64,000 nt of DNA, taken from positions 1,905,424 through 1,969,423 of the forward strand of contig CAJSYZ010000001.1 in NCBI GenBank assembly GCA_910574455.1, read 5' to 3'. Of the stretch, positions 57,371 to 64,000 are shown piece after piece; positions within the stretch are counted from its first letter, which is position 1, and each line of letters starts with the position of its first letter. The notes under the pieces were generated by a model, which did no database searches, was not told the DNA's origin, and saw only the letters and a program-made list of their open reading frames with translations. This stretch comes from Trichaptum fuscoviolaceum. Lineage: Eukaryota > Basidiomycota > Agaricomycetes > Hymenochaetales > Trichaptaceae. The position numbers and the translations under genes were made by a program.

Positions 57371-59230
57371 CTACGAGAAGTCCGGCCGTTTGAAGCCCTG
57401 GCTGCCAAACCACTCGCCCTTGACCATCCGCTCATAGTACACCCACGGGAAAAAGTCCCTTTTAAGGTAGTAAAACAGCTTGCGCGGCTTCGCCTGGTCG
57501 CCAAGAATATCTGCGAAAGACTCTTTCGGTACAAGTCCGTACTTGAACTCAGCGAGCATGAGTTCTCCGTAGCCTGTCAACAACTGTCGTGGCCCGTATA
57601 AATAAATAATCAATGCACGTGAAAAATAAGGAAACGCACCGGGCACGAAGTATAACCATCATACTTCGCGTTGCTCAGCTTCCCCGTATCCATAAATGAG
57701 AACACGTTCTCCGTCAACACAGGCGCCTGCGCCGTGATCGCCGCGGCCGTCTTGCTCGTCGGCAGGCTTGAGCAATCGCCCAGCGCGAACACGTTTGCGA
57801 ACTCCGGCTTCTTATGCTGCAGCGTCGCGTCGTCGACGCTCACCCATCCGCCCGCGTCTGCCAACGGGCTGCTCTTGATGACATCCAAGGGTCCCATGGG
57901 CGGCGAGACGTGGAGCACGGAGTAGTCGGTCTGCACGGATTCGGATCCGGAGGGCGTGGAAAAGGTTGCGGTGCGGGAGGAGACGTCGATGGAGGTAAGG
58001 TTGTGCTGGAACTCGGCATGGATCCCGCGCGAAATGCGCAGCTCGTTGAGCGCGTCGGAGTACTTCTTGACGCTGAACATGCTGGGCATGCCGGTGTAGA
58101 AGGATACAGAGATGTTATCGCCCCGCTTTGTCGTGCGGAAGCGGTCCCATGCCATGTACATGATCTTCTGCGGGGCTATTACACCGAATCATCACTCCTC
58201 CTGTCGAAATATAAGACAACACCAAACTCACCTCCCGCACACTTGATGACGCCCGCGGGCTGGGTGAAAACCGCCTTCCCGCCCCTCAGCGCATCGATAT
58301 CCTTCCAGGTCTTATCGCACGTCTCGTAGCTGTATATCGAGTTAACCCCACTGTTCGGGTCCGCCAGTGCGCCCGTCAAGCCGGGGATGGCGTCCCAGTT
58401 GATCTTGAGGCCTGTTGCAACGACAAGGACATCGTAGCCGACTGACTCCCCAGTTGCGAGCGTGACGCTGTTGTTGGCGGGCTGGAAGGAGGCGACGTTG
58501 GACGGGAGGAGGGAGATGTGTGGGGGCACGAGGGATGCGAGCGGGCGCCGAAGGGCGGTCTTGTCTTTGAGCCCGGAGCCGACGAGTGTCCTGTGTTAAG
58601 AAAGGGTTGCGAGTGATTAAGAAGTAGATTCGGGAAGCAGTCAGCACAAGCGTCTCTGCAAGGAACAAGCATACGCTACGCACCATCCCGGCTATTTTAC
58701 GCGACCGAGTGTGCATTCAGTCCCCCAAGGCGACGTAGATCGACCCGAAGCGAACAGATGCGAGTCAATGCATCAATTTGATAGTATCCGAGGGCAGGAG
58801 AAGACAAGAATTGGAATCAGCAACGGGAGTGATAGGCTGATGGGCTGATGGAAGCTGCGCACCTGGTAGTGATGCCACTCTGCGCCATCGACGACAGCGA
58901 CGTCACCGGGTGCGAGAGGCTTGCCGGCAGCTTTGAAGCGGTTGTAGATTTGATGGGAGACACTGATGCCGCCCGAGCCTGGAAGTCGAAAATCCAGTCG
59001 AACGAGGGCGAGATGGAGTATCACGCGTAAGACAGAGATTGACAGACAAGACAATGATTGCAATGGTTGTGGACAGGTTTCAGCGTGATGGACAAGCTCA
59101 GATGTCAGTGAACGTCGCTCATGGGTGTGGTTTACTCACCGCCGCCAATGACGAGGACCTTATACTTGTCCTTTGCAGCCGCCGACGCCGCTGTGCTGGC
59201 AAACCTGCGCGCAAGTCCGATGTGAGCCAT
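57371..59230 (-). CDS. Sulfide:quinone oxidoreductase, mitochondrial (HMT2/SQOR type)
   Basis: The start at 59230 gives an Arg/Ala/Ser-rich mitochondrial presequence (MAHIGLARRFASTAASAAAK), then the FAD loop VLVIGGGSGGIS across an intron. NES-like SVTLATGESVGYDVLVVATG is the second flavin-side segment. The two redox cysteines of the family are present: the first in GVIKCAGGAPQKIMYMAWD, the second in KYDGYTSCP. The Gly-Asp FAD motif is ANVFALGDCSSLPTSKTAAA. The C-terminus is KRDFFPWVYYERMVKGEW, ending GFKRPDFS. It oxidises H2S at the inner membrane and passes electrons to ubiquinone. Five exons are needed. Length of about 450 residues is normal. Confidence 0.93.
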
Positions 59231-59768
59231 GTCCACCAACGGTCGAGCTCAACAAATTTTATGATGAGAAGAGAGGAAAGCAAAGGACTGACCTCAAGAC
59301 GGTTGAAGAGAAGGTACCGCAAGGATTGCGTGATCCTGAGATAGCTGCCTGGTTGACGGGCCCGGACGTTGCCGAGGCAGGCCTGATCGACGTTGAACGC
59401 CACACATACCGGTCGTCACTACCACTTCACGCGAACATATCTTTATTATTATTCCGTTACCCAGGCCAGGCGCCAAGGGGCCCGCATTGTTGCCACACAC
59501 GTCCTCGACAACACTTATCCTATCAACAACAACCTCCCATTCTCTGCCCCCCTTTCCCCCTTTCCTTCTCCTCTCGAGACCTCGCCAGCTGGTCTGGGCG
59601 ACCGTGGCTTCTTTTTCAACCATTCCTACTTGCACATTTCACTTCCTGGCTTTTGGAGAAGGGTTGTTGTTGTACACATAGCCTACTCACACCGGCACAC
59701 GCACCGCACGCTCGTATTATTGGAATTGCCAACAGGTCCGAACATCAACCGTCAATCATACTATATAC
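59231..59768. other. Divergent promoter between the SQR and MSO1-domain genes
   Basis: This 538 bp interval holds a T/C-rich stretch at about 59540-59620, consistent with a leader for the right-hand gene. Antisense and sense ORFs here have no family features. Confidence 0.4.
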
Positions 59769-61252
59769 ATGTTACCCGCCAGTCCACGCGCAGGGCGTAG
59801 CACCGCCCAACGTCCCGCGCAATATCCAGCGCAGACTCGCTCTGTCAGTCGTCCGCGGGAACGGGAACGGGATGGGCCGGCACGGGCGGTGGACTACGAG
59901 AGTGGTGTGGCCATGGCGAACCGAGAGCGAGACCGCGTTCAGAGGAGCAATACGATGCGGCAGGTAAGGCCACAGCGCTCCATGGGAAGCCTCCCGTCGT
60001 CCACGCGCACGACATCGTCGAGGGAGGCGCAACCTGTCCCGCCGATGCCACGCCCCTTCAACGCGTCGGTGCTGGCGGGACCCTCCTCAATCCAGCGGCC
60101 CACGCCCACACCTCGTGCAGGTTCGGCTTCTTCCAGTTCCTCCGTCTCCTCCATAGCCACGTCCTCGTCAGGTTCGTCGTTCTTGGACCGTATGCGAGCC
60201 AGGAATCCCGGGAATGCGTCGTCACAATCTAGTCTTGAATTGGAGCAGGAAGAAAACCCGAAAGACGAGGCGGGCGGAAAGTGGTATGGCTCGCGTGAGC
60301 GGCAAATGGGAAGGCTAGCGGAGCGGCAACCTCTGGAGGATCGTAGAGACAGAAATAGTTGCGTATATTTCAGCACTAACCAGTGATTGGATTCAAGTTG
60401 ATGCCAGATTTCTTCTTCATTTCTTAGTGAATCAGACGACGGAGTCCCAGCTCCCGGCGCAAGACTCTGAATCCACCTCTTATACAACCTACGGGTACTC
60501 GATCTGGAACCGCATAACGACCGCAGCGGGTAGCATTGCAGGGAACGTAAACGTAGCCTGGGCAGGGAGTAATTTTAGTAGCTCAACTGAGGACGGTGAG
60601 ATTCTAGCTTTAGCTCTGAGCAGGCAGGCAAGAAGACTTATTTCATATAGTTCCGGGCCAGGATACCAATTTGACCAAGGCGTTGAAGGCGTATTACCTG
60701 GGAAAGGCACGCAGTCGCGCCGAGTTGCCCGAATGGCTTTTTAGCGACGAGGAGAGGAGGGCGCCAAGTAGCAATTCCAACTCGAGGCAGAAGCAAGCTG
60801 AGGATCGCAACTACGAAGGGCGACAGGAAGTGCAAATGCCGGACACGGGGCGACGTGGATTCCGTAATGTTGCAGCAACAGCTGCCTCTGCATCCGCCTC
60901 GTCTTCGAGTGGGCGTGGTATAGACCCCATGAGCGCACGAGTAGGTGACGACTCGTCTGGATATGGCGGATCAAAGGCGACGAACCGGTTGCGGGCTCTC
61001 CGGGATGCGAAGCGGCAGGCAGCGCTTGCTGGACGGAGTGCGCAATCTTTCTCGGGCTCCCCATCAAGCGCGTCCGCAACCGAATCTCCTGCCTTCCAGA
61101 TCGACCCCTACGATAAGCGTTCTGTTGCAGATGATGATATGGATAGGTCCAGGTCTCAATATAATCGACCAGGGGACGCAGCAAGAGCGAGACAGGAGCG
61201 ACAAATGCCGAAGCCGAGAATGGGACTACCGGCGAATCCTAGGCGACGGTGA
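59769..61252 (+). CDS. MSO1-type Sec1-binding domain protein (exocytosis)
   Basis: The first exon starts MLPASPRAGRSTAQRPAQYP and is a long Arg/Ser-rich disordered region. A GT donor at about 60358 leads to the exon beginning MNQTTESQLPAQDSES, then the Mso1 Sec1-binding module: YSIWNRITTAAGSIAGNVNV, then DTNLTKALKAYYLGKARSRA and ELPEWLFSDEERR across another intron. The C-terminal tail carries TNRLRALRDAKRQAALAGRS and ends LPANPRRR. Mso1 binds the SM protein Sec1 at sites of exocytosis and helps SNARE assembly. The domain match is clear. The first exon may belong to an alternative upstream transcript start. Confidence 0.7.
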
Positions 61253-62562
61253 CGGCGATACGCGGGTGATCATGACTTTTTCCTCAATCTCGTGCGTAGT
61301 TATGTTTGCAACCATCTTGTTTCTTGTAATAGGTTAGCACATAGTAGTATTTTTGGATCCTGGGCTATTCTCGAATGGACACATTTGTTCTTGTGCGGGG
61401 TACGCAGAGCAAGGCAAAAATCACAAATGCAAGTGAAAGAGCGACAAGTAACTTGCTATGTCCGGACGTGTTTCGACTACAAATGGTCCTGATCAACACA
61501 TGGAGATGGAATATTTTCTGATTGAGTGCCTTGAAAGAAGCACTCGGCAGGAGGGTGTGTACTAATTCTGGACCATGTTTCCGTAGAGACGTACGAATTA
61601 GATATGAGTACTAATTGAAAATGCGACGCACAAATATAGATCGTACTAGTATTATATGTCCCTCGTGAGGCGTTGCCATTGGTCCTCTACCGATGGCCGA
61701 GCATACCGAACTCTGATTTCCCAGCGTTTATTGGGTCGTTACCGATTGAACTGCCGGGACCAATATCAGCGAAAGATTGTATGCTGATTGTTGCGTTCGT
61801 GGTGTTTTCATCTTTTTCGAGAAGATGACATTTGCGAATCAGAGGCGAGCGAGCGCTTGTCAGTGACAGGAATGCTGAGCAGACAGCCTAGTAATACCAG
61901 CAGATGGGATCAAACGGCAGGGCGAGAAAAGGGGGAATGCCAGAGCAGAGCTGGGCGATGAGAGATGAGACGGCGACGGGCGACGTGATTTGATTCGACG
62001 GTGTGTGAGATGGGAGGAAGTGTTGAGAACGTGTCCAACGTCGAAGCTCATCAGTCTCGTCGCTATGGCCGCCGTTGCACACCTTCCCAAATCAATTTCA
62101 TATTCCAACTCCGACACCGCTTACGGACAGCGATATAACCTCTTCATCCCCTCCAAACCGCCTTCCCTCAATCCCCCCTTCCTTCACCCTCGTCTCTTTA
62201 TTCGTTCCTTCGTTCTTTCTTCAACCTTTTTTCTTTCATTTGTTCCTTCGCGAACTCTTCTGGTCTTTGAAGTCGAGCCTGGTATCTCGACCTGCCATTA
62301 CCTTCATTTCTTCGGAGTGAGTACAATTTGTTTTGTGCATATACGAACTCTTGCTGACGATGAGCTTCAGATCACTTGCTCTTTGATAGACAGGCCGGAC
62401 CAACTGACCCGTACTTCTTAAACCTCTGCGAGGACACTAGCGACCTTTCAGTCAAACAAATTTTCTCCGTCCGCAAGACATCCACGCCGCAACGGTTTTT
62501 TGCTTCCTTTCGACACTCCTGAGATTATATTTTTCTACCGGTGAACGTTCAACAAAATAATA
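61253..62562. other. Intergenic gap and promoter of the cupredoxin gene
   Basis: About 1.3 kb has no recognised gene. The region 62130-62260 is strongly T/C-rich and may be a long pyrimidine leader. A possible 5'UTR intron lies near 62319-62390. Confidence 0.4.
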
Positions 62563-63982
62563 ATGTTCAAGTTCGCAACCAAAGTTGGCGTGACCGCCCT
62601 TGCGGCCCAGTTCGTGTACGCTGCGCCCAACAACGTGAAGCGGGATGACAGCTCGGTCGGAGATGAAGTTGCTGTGTCTGCGCCGTTCGGCACCCCGATC
62701 ACAGACACCGCTGAGCTCTTCTCGTGAGTCCCTAATACTTCGGAAAAATAAGGAATGTGATGTTAACAATTTGAATGAAAATAGGCAAACGAAGGCCGAA
62801 GCTGAGGCTTCCTCAAGTAGTCTTGCAGCTCAGTACTCAGCTGCGACCGCCATGCCGTACACCACTTCTGCTGCGTACGGTTCCTCATACACTTCGTCTG
62901 TGGACAGCAGCAACAACTACGGCTACGGATCGTCGTCGTCGTCGTCGGCCGACTACAATGCGTACTCTTCATCCTCGTCTGCGTACAATGCATACACGAC
63001 TGCCGCTGCCTACACGACCACCTCGAGCGCCTACATGTCGACTAACACGTACGGTTCCGGCAGCTCGAACTGGGGTAGCGGTAACTACGATAACTGCGTG
63101 CAGCAATGCATTGCCTCGTTCGGTGCACCTCCTGCGGCGTACACCCCGCCCCCATCCACCACGACCGACTCGGGCTCGTCCGGCTCTGGTTCGACAATCA
63201 CCATCATTGTTGCACCGACCCAGGGTGTTCTCCGCTACGTTCCGTTTGCAACGAACGCATCAGTTGGTGATACCATCAAGTTCATGTGGAACGCGAATAT
63301 GCACACCGTCACGAAGTCCTCGGAGGCATCGCTGTGCAACAAGACGGACGACGCCCCCTTCGCATCTGGTGTCCAGAACAAGAGCTTCGTCTTCACACAG
63401 GTCGTCAACTCCACTGACCCGACGTTCTTCTACTGCGGTGTCCCCACTCATTGCCAGAAGGGCATGTTCGGTATCATCAACCCGCCCAGCGCTCTCACTG
63501 CATCGACCTCGGTCTCGAACATGATGCCAGGCATGATCACTAACAACTCGGATATTGCGGCAATGGCGGCTTTCACTACCAAGCAGACCGAGGGCAACAT
63601 CGCTGCGGGTAACTGGGGTAACTCTATCGACATGGCTAAAATCCCGACGCCTATGCAGAGCCTCGTTGCTGAGAACGTGATGTATGTCCGCAATTTCCTT
63701 GCGATGAACCAGGATGTCCTCAAGGACGACGGCTCGATTGATCTCTCGGCGACCAACGGTGCCCCGTTGATGATCCCTCAGGATCTCTCTGCTGTCCTTG
63801 CCTCGTCTCCGTCGTCGTCTGCTGCGTCCGAGCCGACATCTGCTGCGACGTCTGCTGGATCTGCCTCCTCTGCTGCCTCAAGCAGCACATCGACCTCGAC
63901 GCCCAATGGTGCCCGCGGACTCGCCGCATCGTCAGCAGTCGCGGGTATCGTTGCCTTCGCCGCTGCCGTTCTCGTGCTATGA
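62563..63982 (+). CDS. Secreted GPI-anchored cupredoxin (extracellular Ser-rich protein)
   Basis: Exon 1 (62563-62724) encodes a signal peptide (MFKFATKVGVTALAAQFVYA) and a short propeptide-like segment. One intron (donor GTGAGT, acceptor before GCAAACG at about 62784) joins the main exon. A Ser/Tyr-rich repeat region (SSYTSSVDSSNNYGYGSSSS) precedes a plastocyanin-like domain (GVLRYVPFATNASVGDTIKF; MWNANMHTVTKSSEASLCNK). Type-1 copper ligands are visible: His in NMHTV, then Cys, His and Met in FFYCGVPTHCQKGMFG. The C-terminus is a Ser/Ala-rich stalk and a hydrophobic GPI signal (AGIVAFAAAVLVL). It is likely a cell-wall protein with electron-transfer or copper-binding activity of unknown role. 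Confidence 0.92.
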
Positions 63983-64000
63983 GGGGCTTCATCTTAACGA

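Noticed and set aside
62775..63524. 249-codon ORF inside the cupredoxin gene
   Set aside because: It is Arg/Pro/Thr-rich frame-shifted translation of the repeat-rich cupredoxin exon, a shadow of the copper-domain frame.

Overview
The window is nuclear DNA from a filamentous basidiomycete, most likely an Agaricomycete. Genes are dense, on both strands, and split by many introns of about 50-65 bp. The gene set is eukaryotic: spliceosome, kinetochore, CCT chaperonin, ERAD, mitoribosome and nuclear export. A CaaX-type lipopeptide mating-pheromone precursor lies near the left end. I see no transposon, CRISPR array or virus.

Left part (1-17.8 kb): the 5' part of an armadillo-repeat (SmgGDS-like) gene runs off the left edge, followed by the pheromone precursor gene (1938-2075). 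Two complete exportin-1/CRM1 genes then face each other tail to tail (2958-6985 on + and 15463-11436 on -). They enclose an MCTS1/TMA20-like translation factor, an AKR7-type aldo-keto reductase and an OTUD6-like deubiquitinase. Both CRM1 copies have 16 exons, and 15 of the 16 exon lengths are identical. At the residue targeted by leptomycin B, the right copy has Cys while the left copy has Val. This looks like a retained target paralog with an inhibitor-insensitive site. CCT1 diverges from the right CRM1 copy.

Middle (18-38 kb): APC3/CDC27, an acidic protein of unknown function, an SRR1-like protein, an unassigned gene, an ATG38/NRBF2-like MIT/coiled-coil protein, MOG1 and NDC80 sharing a divergent promoter, a gap, and a TmpA-like membrane flavoprotein.

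Right part (38-64 kb): a membrane-anchored ERI1-like exonuclease diverging from CMS1; mitoribosomal mL60 diverging from SF3A1; a disordered Ser/Pro-rich protein; UBC6 diverging from the twin-CX9C protein MRP10; a NEPRO/RMP1-like nucleolar protein diverging from beta-adaptin; a small hydrophilic protein behind a strong TATA box; an intron-containing tRNA-Asp; a GC-rich unknown gene; mitochondrial sulfide:quinone oxidoreductase; an MSO1-domain exocytosis protein; and a GPI-anchored cupredoxin.

Most genes are housekeeping and arranged as divergent pairs with 160-450 bp shared promoters, several carrying a CACGTG E-box. Coordinates of spliced genes run from start codon to stop codon. Exon boundaries were inferred by eye from GT/AG sites, frame and family similarity. 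Family assignments come from recognised motifs, without a database search.
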